Below, in pieces: positions 24,844 to 33,531 of a stretch of DNA of 64,000 nucleotides (its first letter is position 1; the number at the start of each line of letters is the position of its first letter). The stretch is from Ferranicluibacter quercicola (GTDB taxonomy: Bacteria > Pseudomonadota > Alphaproteobacteria > Rhizobiales > Rhizobiaceae). Below the pieces are notes generated by a model, which did not search any database, was not told the DNA's origin, and was given only the letters and a program-made list of their open reading frames with translations. Both the position numbers and the translations under genes were made by a program. The stretch covers positions 1 to 64,000 of the forward strand of contig NZ_JAJOZR010000011.1 in the NCBI RefSeq assembly GCF_021168455.1, given 5' to 3'.

Positions 24844-25737
24844 TCACGCTTTTCTCTCCTGAAAAGGCTTGCGAAACAACGGTGTCGCATCGAACAGGGT
24901 CTCCAGCGCTTTCATCCGGTCGCGGGTCTCCTCCCAGATCGAATTCTGGACGGCTTCGATCAGCGCCTCGACCGTGAAGAGGGTCACCACAGAGCTATCC
25001 CAGGCGGACGGCGCCTCGATCTGCACGCGGAAGACCTTGGCCGCGGACTTGGCGACGGGGGAAGACCACTGGTCGGTGAAAAGGACGATCTCGGCGCCGC
25101 GGGAGCGGGCGGCCTTGGCCAGCGTCTCCAGTTCCTGCTCGTAGCGTCGGATGTCGAACACCAGCAGCACGTCGCCCTTCTTCATGTCCAGCACGTAGTG
25201 CGGCCAGGGGCTGGAGCCGGAGGCGATCAGCGTCACGCCGGCGCGGATGACCTGAAGATGGGTGAAGAGATAGTCGGCCAGCGTGCGGGTGATGCGGCCG
25301 CCGATCAGGTAGACGCGTCGCTTCGGATCGGCGATCAGCGCCGCGGCGCCGTCGAAGTCCTGCGTCTCCATCTGGGCAAGGGTCGCCCTCAGATTGTTGA
25401 TCGTGGCGTCGGCGAAGCGGTTGAGAATGTGGGTGCCCGGCGCGTTCGTCGCCCAGCGGTCGTGCTTGCTGATCGGGTTGGAGATCGTCGCTTCCAGCTC
25501 CTGGTGCAGCCGGGCCTGAAAATCCGGGAAGCCGCGAAACCCGAGCTTCTGCACCATGCGCGCCACGGTCGGTGTCGAAACGCCGGCATTCTCGGCCACG
25601 GTCGTGATACTGCCGAGCCCGGAAACGGGATAGTTGTCGAGCAACGTTTCCGCCAGCTGCTTCTCCGCCCGCGTCAATGCGGTGAAGTTCGCGGCGATCA
25701 CGTCCGACACCGTCTTGTGTGTTTCGGTGCTGATCAC
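24844..25737 (-). CDS. MurR/RpiR-family transcriptional regulator
   Basis: The 297-residue protein has an N-terminal HTH of the RpiR type (SVAENAGVSTPTVARMVQKLGFRGF-like pattern, here ITTVAENAGVSTPTVAR) and a C-terminal SIS domain (RRVYLIGGRITRTLADYLF) that usually binds a phosphosugar or amino-acid-derived ligand. The start is probably GTG at 25737 because AGGGGAAAATC precedes it; ATG at 25788 in the same frame has no ribosome site. It is divergent from the operon at 25893, where two matching inverted repeats lie, so it probably controls that operon and perhaps the ABC transporter downstream of it. Confidence 0.85.
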   Translation of the reverse strand: MISTETHKTVSDVIAANFTALTRAEKQLAETLLDNYPVSGLGSITTVAENAGVSTPTVARMVQKLGFRGFPDFQARLHQELEATISNPISKHDRWATNAPGTHILNRFADATINNLRATLAQMETQDFDGAAALIADPKRRVYLIGGRITRTLADYLFTHLQVIRAGVTLIASGSSPWPHYVLDMKKGDVLLVFDIRRYEQELETLAKAARSRGAEIVLFTDQWSSPVAKSAAKVFRVQIEAPSAWDSSVVTLFTVEALIEAVQNSIWEETRDRMKALETLFDATPLFRKPFQERKA

Positions 25738-25818
25738 GATTTTCCCCTGAGGCCGATCTCCGCCGACCTTGTGTGACAGAGTAAACATCGCTGTCACAAT
25801 CGGAGTCAATGGGGTTCA

Positions 25819-25834
25819 TGAAGAGATCGTTTCA
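25819..25834. promoter_or_regulatory. Candidate RpiR operator, copy 1
   Basis: The 16-base site TGAAGAGATCGTTTCA has TGAA and TTCA arms separated by eight bases, matching copy 2 in layout. It is in the divergent region between the RpiR gene and the amidohydrolase gene. Confidence 0.45.
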
Positions 25835-25860
25835 GTTTGCAATTGACAGACACGGAATTG

Positions 25861-25876
25861 TGAAGAATTCTCTTCA
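25861..25876. promoter_or_regulatory. Candidate RpiR operator, copy 2
   Basis: TGAAGAATTCTCTTCA repeats the TGAA-N8-TTCA layout and is palindromic except at the two central base pairs either side of AATT. Its centre is 42 bases from that of copy 1, about four helical turns, and it ends 16 bases before the start of the amidohydrolase gene. Confidence 0.45.
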
Positions 25877-25892
25877 GTAAGGGAGGCCTGCC

Positions 25893-26690
25893 ATGATGGC
25901 GGGCGCAGCGACGGAGCCGGATGTGAGTGCTCTTTTGACGGCCGGGGATGGCGCGCCCGTCGCGCTGGAGAATGCGGATGCCGGGTCGCGCATCCTTCTC
26001 GTCTGCGAGCATGCATCCTCCCGGCTGCCGGAAAGGATGGGGACGCTCGGGCTTTCGCCGGACGCGCTGGAAAGCCATATCGCCTGGGATCCGGGCGCGC
26101 TCGCCGTTTGCCGACTGCTGTCGGCGTCGCTCGATGCGACGCTGATCTACCAGCGCTTTTCCCGCCTCGTCTATGATTGCAATCGTCCTCCGGATTCGCC
26201 GGGCGCCATGCCGGCCGTCAGCGAGGTCTTCGACATTCCGGGCAATGCCGCGCTTTCGGCGGCCGAGCGGCTGGCGCGGACGGAGGCGATCTACAGCCCG
26301 TTCCGCAAGGGCCTGTCCGATCTCATCAAGACACGGGTTGCAAACCGGCGCCCGCCGGTTATCGTCACGATACACTCTTTCACGCCGGTCTGGCACGGCC
26401 GGCCGCGGGAGGTGGAGGTGGGCATTCTGCATGACAGCGACAGTCGGCTCGCCGATGCGTTTCTGGCGGATGCCGCCGAGGACGAGGCCTTCGTCACGCG
26501 TCGCAACGCGCCCTATGGGCCGCAGGACGGCGTGACGCACACGCTGATCGAGCACGGCATTCACAACGGCCTGCTCAACGTCATGATCGAGATCCGCAAC
26601 GATCTCATCGCCAACACAGACGGCCAGAGGGTCCTGGCCGGCTATATCGGGGATCATCTGGGCAAAGCCCTGATGCGCCTCGAACCATAA
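25893..26690 (+). CDS. N-formylglutamate amidohydrolase family protein
   Basis: The 265-residue protein belongs to the FGase (HutG-type) family. Marks are the ILLVCEHASSRLPE block, the internal YDCNRPPDSPGAMP with its conserved Arg and Pro, IVTIHSFTPVWHG, and C-terminal HGIHNGLLNVMIEIRNDLI. The HASSR, HSF and ENRNDL-type residues form the zinc site. Known members remove a formyl group from N-formylglutamate, but this copy leads an operon with a glutamine-synthetase-like ligase, so a gamma-glutamyl amide substrate is an attractive alternative. The start has GGGAGG upstream. Confidence 0.85.
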   Translation: MMAGAATEPDVSALLTAGDGAPVALENADAGSRILLVCEHASSRLPERMGTLGLSPDALESHIAWDPGALAVCRLLSASLDATLIYQRFSRLVYDCNRPPDSPGAMPAVSEVFDIPGNAALSAAERLARTEAIYSPFRKGLSDLIKTRVANRRPPVIVTIHSFTPVWHGRPREVEVGILHDSDSRLADAFLADAAEDEAFVTRRNAPYGPQDGVTHTLIEHGIHNGLLNVMIEIRNDLIANTDGQRVLAGYIGDHLGKALMRLEP

Positions 26691-26905
26691 AAAGACCCGG
26701 GGAGCGGCATGTCCGCGGAGACCGTTTCCGCCTTGTTGGCGGGGGCACTGGCACGACTGCGTGAAGACCTCGAAACGAACCTGAAAAACGGGGCACACAC
26801 GCAGCACGATCAAGCGTTGCAGCGCCCGCGCGCCATGACGGTCGCGCGTCGCTGCACCGGCATCCGGCAATACCGCCCGGCGCCGAGCGTTCAGAGGGGA
26901 AAATC

Positions 26906-28489
26906 ATGTCCGACTATAGCGATGTCGACAAGCATGCGGACCTACAGGTCCTTCATTCCATGGGATATGCGCAGGAACTCGAGCGACGCATGAGCTCGTT
27001 CTCGAACTTCGCCGTGTCCTTCTCGATCATCTGCATTCTTTCCGGCGGCATCAATTCGCTGGCACAGGCGACGGCGGGGGCCGGCGGTGCCGCCATCGGC
27101 ATCGGCTGGCCGATCGGATGCTTCGTGTCCTTCGTCTTCGCCATGGCGATGGCACAGATCTCCTCGGCCTATCCCACGGCCGGCGGTCTCTACCACTGGG
27201 GCTCGATCCTCGGGAACCGTTTCACCGGCTGGCTGACGGCCTGGTTCAACCTGCTCGGCCTCGTCACCGTGCTCGGCGCCATCAACGTCGGCACCTACTA
27301 CTTCTTCATGGGCACCTTCGGCACGCCGTATTTCGGGCTCGAGGACACGACGACGTTCCGCATCCTGTTTCTCGTGGTAATCACGGGCCTGCAGGCGCTG
27401 GTCAACCATATGGGCATCGGGTTGACGGCGAAGCTCACCGACTTCTCGGGCTACCTGATCTTCGTCACCGCCATCCTGCTGTCGCTGGCCTGCCTGATCG
27501 CCGCCGACAGCTACGACATCGCCCGTCTCTTCACCTTCTCCAACTTCTCCGGCGCTGCCGGCGGCAATGTCTGGCCGGAAACGTCCTCCACCTGGGTGTT
27601 CCTGCTCGGCCTGCTTCTGCCGATCTACACCATCACCGGCTACGACGCCTCGGCCCATACGTCCGAGGAAACGGTGAAGGCTGCGACATCCGTGCCGCGC
27701 GGGATGATCTCGTCGGTGCTCTGGTCGGCGCTCTTCGGTTACATCATGCTGTGCTCGTTCGTGCTGATGATCCCGGCGCAGTCGCCGCTGGCCGACGGCA
27801 CCGTCACCGATGGCATGACGGCGGCTGCGGCGCAGGGCTGGAACGTGTTCTTCTGGTCGATGGACACGCAGATGAACCCGATCGTCAAGGACGTGCTCTA
27901 TCTCGCGATCCTGTTGTGCCAGTGGCTCTGCGGCCTTGCGACGGTGACCTCGGTTTCCCGCATGATCTTCGCCTTCTCGCGGGACGGCGGCCTGCCGGCC
28001 TCCAAGGCGCTTGCGAAAGTCAGCCCGAAGTTCCGCACGCCGGTCTCGGCCATCTGGACGGGCTCGATCCTTTCGGTGCTCTTCGTCTGGGGCTCGTCGC
28101 TCATCACCATCGGCGAGACGCCGGTCTACACGATCGTCGTCTCCTGCACGGTCATCTTCCTGTTCTTCTCCTTCGCCATTCCGATCACGCTCGGGCTCTT
28201 TGCCTGGGGAACATCCAAGTGGCCGGCGCAGGGACCGTGGAACCTCGGTGAGGGCGTTTTCAAGCTCTTCGCCGGCCTGACGGTTCTGGCGATGATCCTG
28301 ATCTTCGTTCTCGGCGTGCAGCCGCCGAACGGTCCGGCGCTCTACGTCACCGTCGGCTTCCTCGTGCTGACCGGCGTGATCTGGTTCGGCTTCGAGAAGC
28401 GCCGCTTCCGCGGACCGCCGATCGGCGAGGAGGTCAAGCGCCGCGCGGCTGAGATCGCCGCCGCCGAAAAGGCCGTGGGCCAGGCGTAA
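26906..28489 (+). CDS. APC-superfamily permease of the amino acid/choline (ACT) type
   Basis: The 527-residue protein has about twelve transmembrane helices. The N-terminal MGYAQELERRMSSFSNFAVS and IICILSGGINSLAQA, followed by YPTAGGLYHWGSIL, are typical of the ACT family, whose eukaryotic relatives carry GABA, choline and ethanolamine. It probably imports an amine or amino-alcohol for the pathway encoded around it. AGAGGGGAAAATC gives a strong ribosome site at 26906. The 215-base gap upstream contains a short frame (26709-26993) that runs into this gene and is probably not coding. Confidence 0.88.
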   Translation: MSDYSDVDKHADLQVLHSMGYAQELERRMSSFSNFAVSFSIICILSGGINSLAQATAGAGGAAIGIGWPIGCFVSFVFAMAMAQISSAYPTAGGLYHWGSILGNRFTGWLTAWFNLLGLVTVLGAINVGTYYFFMGTFGTPYFGLEDTTTFRILFLVVITGLQALVNHMGIGLTAKLTDFSGYLIFVTAILLSLACLIAADSYDIARLFTFSNFSGAAGGNVWPETSSTWVFLLGLLLPIYTITGYDASAHTSEETVKAATSVPRGMISSVLWSALFGYIMLCSFVLMIPAQSPLADGTVTDGMTAAAAQGWNVFFWSMDTQMNPIVKDVLYLAILLCQWLCGLATVTSVSRMIFAFSRDGGLPASKALAKVSPKFRTPVSAIWTGSILSVLFVWGSSLITIGETPVYTIVVSCTVIFLFFSFAIPITLGLFAWGTSKWPAQGPWNLGEGVFKLFAGLTVLAMILIFVLGVQPPNGPALYVTVGFLVLTGVIWFGFEKRRFRGPPIGEEVKRRAAEIAAAEKAVGQA

Positions 28490-28508
28490 CACCCTCTGCA
28501 AGCCAGGT

Positions 28509-28529
28509 GGCACCCGAAAGCCGGGTGCC
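28509..28529 (+). repeat. Intergenic hairpin between permease and ligase genes
   Basis: GGCACCCG and CGGGTGCC form a perfect 8-bp stem with a five-base loop 20 bases after the permease stop. There is no T run, so it is more likely a processing or stabilising element than a terminator. Confidence 0.45.
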
Positions 28530-28578
28530 GCCGACGACCGACATACGCCGCCCATGACAATCGCTGACAGGATGCCCG

Positions 28579-29943
28579 ATGACCTACTCGTTCGAAGAGC
28601 TGAAAACCGACGTTGCCGAAGGCCGTATCGACACGGTTCTTGCCTGCCAGATCGACATGCAGGGGCGACTGATGGGCAAACGCTTCCAGGCCGAATATTT
28701 CGTCGAGAGTGCCTTCGAGGAAACGCACAGCTGCAACTATCTGCTCGCCACTGACCTCGAAATGGAGACGGTGACCGGATATACGTCCACGAGCTGGGAG
28801 TCCGGCTATGGCGACTATACGATGAAGCCGGATCTCGGAACCCTGCGCCGGATTCCCTGGCTTGACGGTACGGCGCTCGTGCTCTGCGACGTGCTGGACC
28901 ACCACACGCATCAGGAGGTGCCGCATTCGCCGCGCGCCATCCTCAAGCGACAGGTGAAGCGACTGGAGGCCATGGGGCTGAAGGCCTTCATGGCAAGCGA
29001 GCTCGAGTTCTTCCTGTTCGACCAGACCTACGACCATGCGCGCGAAAGCGGCTATCGCGACCTGAAGCTCGCCAGCGGCTATAACGAGGACTACCACATC
29101 TTCCAGACCACCAAGGAAGAGGACGTGATGCGCGCGATCCGCAAGGGATTGCAGGGTGCCGGCATTCCGGTCGAGAACTCCAAGGGCGAGGCCTCCTCCG
29201 GTCAGGAGGAGATCAACGTCCGCTATGCCGAGGCGCTGGACATGGCGGACCGGCATGTGATCATCAAGAACGGCTGCAAGGAAATCGCCTGGTCGAAGGG
29301 CAAGGCCATCACCTTTCTCGCCAAATGGCACATGAATGCGGCCGGCTCCTCCTCGCACATCCACCAGTCGCTCTGGAGCCTCGACGGCAAGACGCCGCAT
29401 TTCTTCGACGGGCAGGGCGAGTACGGCATGTCGGAGACGATGCGGCATTACATCGCCGGCCTGCTGACGCATGCGGGCGAGATTACCTATTTCCTCGCGC
29501 CCTACATCAATTCCTACAAGCGCTTCATGGCCGGCACCTTCGCGCCGACCAAGGCCGTCTGGTCGAAGGACAACCGCACGGCGGGCTACCGGCTCTGCGG
29601 CGAGGGCACGAAGGGCATCCGCATCGAGTGCCGCGTCGGCGGCTCCGACCTCAACCCCTATCTCGCCATGGCCGCATTGCTGGCCGCGGGTATCGCCGGC
29701 ATCGAGGGCAAGCTGGAGCTGGAGGCGCCATTCGTGGGCGACGCCTATTCCGGCAAGGACATTCGCGAGATTCCGAAGACGCTGCGGCACGCGACCGACC
29801 TCATGACGAGCTCCGCCATGCTGCGGCAAGCCTTCGGCGACGATGTGATCGACCATTATACCCGCGCGGGCACCTGGGAGCAGGAAGAGTACGATCGCCG
29901 GGTCACGGACTGGGAGGTGGCGCGCGGGTTCGAGCGGGCTTGA
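28579..29943 (+). CDS. Glutamine synthetase family gamma-glutamyl-amide ligase (PuuA/GlnT/IpuC-like)
   Basis: The 454-residue protein is a glutamine-synthetase-fold ligase of the class that joins the gamma-carboxyl of glutamate to an amine (PuuA with putrescine, GlnA4 with ethanolamine, IpuC with isopropylamine). Visible are MASELEFFLF (the glutamate metal site), SSGQEEINVRYA, the H-containing AGSSSHIHQSLW, and RIECRVGGSDLNPYLAMAALLAAGIAG. True GlnA has a longer adenylylation loop, not seen here. Neighbours (ACT permease, aldehyde and alcohol dehydrogenases, amidohydrolase) favour a catabolic role over ammonium assimilation. Confidence 0.85.
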   Translation: MTYSFEELKTDVAEGRIDTVLACQIDMQGRLMGKRFQAEYFVESAFEETHSCNYLLATDLEMETVTGYTSTSWESGYGDYTMKPDLGTLRRIPWLDGTALVLCDVLDHHTHQEVPHSPRAILKRQVKRLEAMGLKAFMASELEFFLFDQTYDHARESGYRDLKLASGYNEDYHIFQTTKEEDVMRAIRKGLQGAGIPVENSKGEASSGQEEINVRYAEALDMADRHVIIKNGCKEIAWSKGKAITFLAKWHMNAAGSSSHIHQSLWSLDGKTPHFFDGQGEYGMSETMRHYIAGLLTHAGEITYFLAPYINSYKRFMAGTFAPTKAVWSKDNRTAGYRLCGEGTKGIRIECRVGGSDLNPYLAMAALLAAGIAGIEGKLELEAPFVGDAYSGKDIREIPKTLRHATDLMTSSAMLRQAFGDDVIDHYTRAGTWEQEEYDRRVTDWEVARGFERA

Positions 29944-30021
29944 GTTTATCGCAACTTTGAGTTTGATCGTGACAATATCGCATCCACGGTGTATTTTTCA
30001 CATCGAATGCGGAGGCCGGAT

Positions 30022-30465
30022 ATGGCGATCGATACGGCGTGGTTTCATGAGGTGCTCACTGCAAACGGAAAATCCCTGCGGGATCTCGCGCGGTTTCTCG
30101 CCCTCGACCCCAGCGCCGTTTCGAGAATGTTGAAAGGAGAGCGGAAGATGACCGCCGAAGAACAGGATCAGATCGCGGCGTTTCTGGGTGTCGGCATTCT
30201 CGATGTCGCGGCGCATCGTCGTGGGGATCCGGCGAGCCTTCAGGGGCTCGGGTTCGAAGAGGGTCTTCCGCAGGCCTATGTGCCGCAAGACAGGCAGACG
30301 GTGCGCGGGGTATCCGCGTCCCGCGCGCGTCTTGTCGATCCTTCCGATCCCGGCTTCGTTCACCCGGCTTTCGGCTGCATGGTCGGAACCATGACGATCC
30401 CCGAAGACCTCGATCTCACCGCTCCGATGGATGTCGAATGGAGCGATGCTCTCTATAATGCGTAA
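30022..30465 (+). CDS. XRE-family HTH protein, probable antitoxin
   Basis: The 147-residue protein has an N-terminal XRE-type helix-turn-helix (KSLRDLARFLALDPSAVSRMLKGERKM), then a region of about 95 residues with a beta-like MVGTMTIPEDLDLT stretch near the C-terminus. Its stop codon overlaps the start of a PIN-domain gene by eight bases, the usual layout for an antitoxin preceding its toxin. The start at 30022 follows GGAGG. An XRE antitoxin with a PIN toxin is less common than the AbrB or RHH types. It lies inside the catabolic operon, between the ligase and aldehyde dehydrogenase genes. Confidence 0.75.
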   Translation: MAIDTAWFHEVLTANGKSLRDLARFLALDPSAVSRMLKGERKMTAEEQDQIAAFLGVGILDVAAHRRGDPASLQGLGFEEGLPQAYVPQDRQTVRGVSASRARLVDPSDPGFVHPAFGCMVGTMTIPEDLDLTAPMDVEWSDALYNA

Positions 30466-30874
30466 CGAGATTCTTCTCGATACATGCGCAATCATCTGGA
30501 TGGCGACGGGGCAACCGATGCGGCCGGACGCCATCGAGGCTTTCAAGACGGCGGGGAGCGGAAACGGACGATTGTTCGTTTCCGCCATCTCGGCCTGGGA
30601 GATCGGAATGCTGATGTCACGCGGCCGGTTGCCGGCAACGAAGGATGCCTTGTCCTGGTTCAACGAGTTCGTCGCGCAGGGAGACGTCATCGTTGAAGCT
30701 GCGTCGCCGGATATTCTCGTCGCAGCGTCCTCTCTTCCCGCGCTCGCGCACCGTGACCCGATCGATCGCATCATCATCGCGACCGCGCGAGAACGGGATC
30801 TGAGGATCGTGACGCGTGACCATGTCATTCTGGACTATGGCGCGCTTGGTCATGTGATGACGCTGGCCTGCTGA
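30458..30874 (+). CDS. PIN-domain ribonuclease toxin, VapC-like
   Basis: The 138-residue protein is a PIN domain: LLDTCAIIWM (Asp8), SAISAWEIGML (Glu48), AHRDPIDRIIIATA (Asp100/Asp103) and RIVTRDHVILDYG (Asp121) give the acidic metal-binding residues expected for VapC, which cleaves tRNA or rRNA. Its ATG lies inside the last codons of the XRE gene. All key acids are intact, so it should be active if made. Confidence 0.82.
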   Translation: MRNEILLDTCAIIWMATGQPMRPDAIEAFKTAGSGNGRLFVSAISAWEIGMLMSRGRLPATKDALSWFNEFVAQGDVIVEAASPDILVAASSLPALAHRDPIDRIIIATARERDLRIVTRDHVILDYGALGHVMTLAC

Positions 30875-30882
30875 CGGGGACT

Positions 30883-30906
30883 TGCCGGGTTGATGATCGC
30901 CCGGCA
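30883..30906 (+). terminator. Terminator-like hairpin after the PIN gene
   Basis: TGCCGGG and CCCGGCA pair over 7 bp with a ten-base loop, followed by a T-rich stretch (TTTCGTGTTTTTCTTTT). It would end transcription of the toxin-antitoxin pair, with a new promoter then needed for the aldehyde dehydrogenase gene. Confidence 0.55.
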
Positions 30907-30991
30907 GGCTTTCGTGTTTTTCTTTTCGTTTGTCTTGTCGGGGCGTCGCTGTTCAGTTCGCCCTTGAGAGACCTTTCTACCGGAGACGTTC

Positions 30992-32377
30992 ATGACGATG
31001 ATCCACTGCATTTCGCCGGTCGACGGCTCGGTCTATGCCGAGCGGGAGGCCATGCCCTACGAGGCCGCGGCGCAAGCCGTCGCGCGTGCGCGAAAGGCGC
31101 AGAAATCCTGGGGCAAGCGGCCGCTCGAAGAGCGGGTGCAGCTCGTGCTCAAGGGTGTGACGCGGCTCAACGAGATGGCGGCCGAGGTGGTGCCGGAGCT
31201 CGCCTGGCAGATGGGCCGGCCGGTGAAGTATGGCGGCGAGTTTCGCGGTTTCAACGAGCGCTCGAACTATGTCGCCTCGATTGCCGCCGACGCCATGAAG
31301 CCGCTGGTGATCGAGGAAAGCGACCGCTTCGAGCGGCGGATCGTGCGCGAGCCGCACGGCGTCGTCTTCGTCATCGCACCCTGGAACTACCCCTACATGA
31401 CCGCGATCAACACGATCGCGCCGGCGCTGATGGCGGGCAATGTCGTGATCATCAAGCATGCGAGCCAGACGCTGCTCGTCGGCGAGCGCATGGTGCGCGC
31501 CTTCACCGAGGCCGGCATGCCGGAGGGCGTGTTCCAGAATCTCTTCCTCGACCATGAGACGAGTGCACGTTTGATCGCCGCCAAGAGCTTCGACTTCGTC
31601 AACTTCACCGGTTCCGTCGAGGGCGGCCGGTCGATCGAGCGGGCGGCGGCCGGCACCTTCACCGGACTCGGGCTGGAACTCGGCGGCAAAGACCCGGGCT
31701 ATGTCATGGAGGACGCCGATCTCGACGCTGCTGTCGATACGCTGATGGACGGCGCCACCTACAATTCCGGCCAGTGCTGCTGCGGCATCGAGCGCGTCTA
31801 CGTGCATGAAAGTCTCTACGACGATTTCGTCGAGAAGTCGGTCGCCTGGGTGTCGAACTACAAGCTCGGCAATCCGCTCGATCCGGAAACGACGCTCGGG
31901 CCGATGGCCAACAAGCGCTTTGCCACCGTCGTGCGGGCGCAGGTCGCTGACGCGATCTCGAAGGGCGCACGGGCGACGATCGATCCGAAGCTGTTTCCGG
32001 CAGATGACGGCGGCGCCTATCTCGCGCCCCAGATCCTTGTCAATGTCGATCACTCCATGGACTTCATGACCGAGGAAACTTTTGGCCCTGCCGTCGGCAT
32101 CATGAAGGTGAAGAGCGACGCCGAGGCGCTCGCCTTGATGAACGACTGCAAATACGGGCTGACGGCCTCGCTCTGGACGCAGGATCCCGAACGCGCGGCG
32201 GCCATCGGCGCGGAGATCGAGACGGGCACGGTCTTCATGAACCGCGCCGACTACCTCGATCCCGCACTCTGCTGGACCGGCGTCAAGGAAACCGGCCGCG
32301 GCGGATCGCTCTCCGTCTTCGGCTTTCACAATCTGACCCGGCCGAAATCCTATCACCTTAAGAAAGTCACGGCATGA
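30992..32377 (+). CDS. NAD(P)-dependent aldehyde dehydrogenase
   Basis: The 461-residue enzyme oxidises an aldehyde to a carboxylate. The oxyanion and cofactor site VIAPWNYPY, the catalytic base Glu229 in LELGGKDPGY, and the nucleophile Cys263 in SGQCCCGIERV are all present. Its stop overlaps the start of the alcohol dehydrogenase gene (ATGA), so the two probably act in sequence on the same carbon (alcohol to aldehyde to acid). Substrate is inferred from the cluster: a gamma-glutamyl amino-aldehyde is likely. Confidence 0.9.
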   Translation: MTMIHCISPVDGSVYAEREAMPYEAAAQAVARARKAQKSWGKRPLEERVQLVLKGVTRLNEMAAEVVPELAWQMGRPVKYGGEFRGFNERSNYVASIAADAMKPLVIEESDRFERRIVREPHGVVFVIAPWNYPYMTAINTIAPALMAGNVVIIKHASQTLLVGERMVRAFTEAGMPEGVFQNLFLDHETSARLIAAKSFDFVNFTGSVEGGRSIERAAAGTFTGLGLELGGKDPGYVMEDADLDAAVDTLMDGATYNSGQCCCGIERVYVHESLYDDFVEKSVAWVSNYKLGNPLDPETTLGPMANKRFATVVRAQVADAISKGARATIDPKLFPADDGGAYLAPQILVNVDHSMDFMTEETFGPAVGIMKVKSDAEALALMNDCKYGLTASLWTQDPERAAAIGAEIETGTVFMNRADYLDPALCWTGVKETGRGGSLSVFGFHNLTRPKSYHLKKVTA

Positions 32378-33519
32378 CCATCACCGCAAACTGGAGCTAC
32401 CCGACCGCCATCAAGTTCGGGGCAGGGCGTATCAAGGAACTCGCCGAGCATTGCAAGGCTGTGGGCATGACGCGGCCGCTGCTTGTGACCGACCGCGGCC
32501 TCGCGCCGATGGCGATCACGCAGAATGCGCTGGATCTGCTGGAGGCCGCCGGCCTCGGCCGCGCGATCTTCGCGGATGTCGATCCCAATCCGAACGACAT
32601 CAACCTGGAGGCCGGGGTGAAGGCCTTCCACAATGGCGGACATGACGGCGTCGTCGCCTTCGGCGGTGGTTCCGGGCTCGACCTCGGCAAGGCGGTCGCG
32701 TTCATGGCCGGCCAGACCCGGCCGGTCTGGGATTTCGAGGATGTCGGCGACTGGTGGACGCGGGCGTCCGTCCCCGGCATCGCGCCGATCATCGCCGTGC
32801 CCACCACGGCCGGCACCGGCTCGGAGGTCGGCCGCGCCAGCGTGATCACCGATTCGAAGACGCATACGAAGAAGGTCATCTTTCACCCGAAGTTCCTGCC
32901 CGCCGTGACGATCTGCGATCCCGAACTCACCGTCGGCATGCCCAAGGTCATCACGGTCGGTACCGGCATGGATGCCTTCGCGCATTGCCTGGAAGCCTAC
33001 TCCTCACCGTTCTACCACCCGATGTCGCAGGGCATCGCGCTCGAAGGCATGCGGCTCGTGAAGGACTATCTGCCGCGCGCCTTTGCCGACGGACAGGATA
33101 TCGAGGCTCGCGCCAACATGATGAGTGCCGCCGCCATGGGTGCGGTGGCCTTCCAGAAGGGCCTTGGCGCCATTCACGCCCTGTCGCATCCGGTGGGCGC
33201 GCTCTACAACACGCATCACGGCATGACCAATGCCGTCGTCATGCCCGCCGTGCTGCGCTTCAACCGCCCGGTGATCGAGGAGAAGATCGCAAGGGCGGCG
33301 GCTTATCTCGGCGTGTCCGGCGGATTCGATGGCTTTGCCGATTATGTGCTCGAATTGCGGGCGAGCCTCGGCGTTCCCGATGCGCTCTCCGGTCTCGGCG
33401 TCGGCACCGACCAGATCGACCGCATGGCCGAGATGGCGATCGTCGATCCCACGGCGGGCGGCAATCCGGTGGAGTTGACGCTCGATGCGGCGCGGGCGCT
33501 GTTCATCGAAACGATCTGA
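32374..33519 (+). CDS. Iron-containing alcohol dehydrogenase
   Basis: The 381-residue group III alcohol dehydrogenase has the cofactor motif VVAFGGGSGLDLGKAVAF, TTAGTGSEVGRASV, and the metal ligands Asp200 and His204 (GMDAFAHCLEAY), His268 and His282 (HALSHPVGALYNTHHG), in the spacing of FucO-type enzymes. The start overlaps the aldehyde dehydrogenase stop by four bases. In the proposed pathway it would oxidise the hydroxyl of a gamma-glutamylated amino-alcohol. Confidence 0.9.
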   Translation: MTITANWSYPTAIKFGAGRIKELAEHCKAVGMTRPLLVTDRGLAPMAITQNALDLLEAAGLGRAIFADVDPNPNDINLEAGVKAFHNGGHDGVVAFGGGSGLDLGKAVAFMAGQTRPVWDFEDVGDWWTRASVPGIAPIIAVPTTAGTGSEVGRASVITDSKTHTKKVIFHPKFLPAVTICDPELTVGMPKVITVGTGMDAFAHCLEAYSSPFYHPMSQGIALEGMRLVKDYLPRAFADGQDIEARANMMSAAAMGAVAFQKGLGAIHALSHPVGALYNTHHGMTNAVVMPAVLRFNRPVIEEKIARAAAYLGVSGGFDGFADYVLELRASLGVPDALSGLGVGTDQIDRMAEMAIVDPTAGGNPVELTLDAARALFIETI

Positions 33520-33531
33520 TTTCGCAATTCC

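Noticed and set aside
26709..26993. Short frame with a good ribosome site between the amidohydrolase and permease genes
   Set aside because: It runs into the start of the permease gene in another frame, has no family signature, and its residues look like an out-of-frame translation. A tBLASTn search for conservation would decide.
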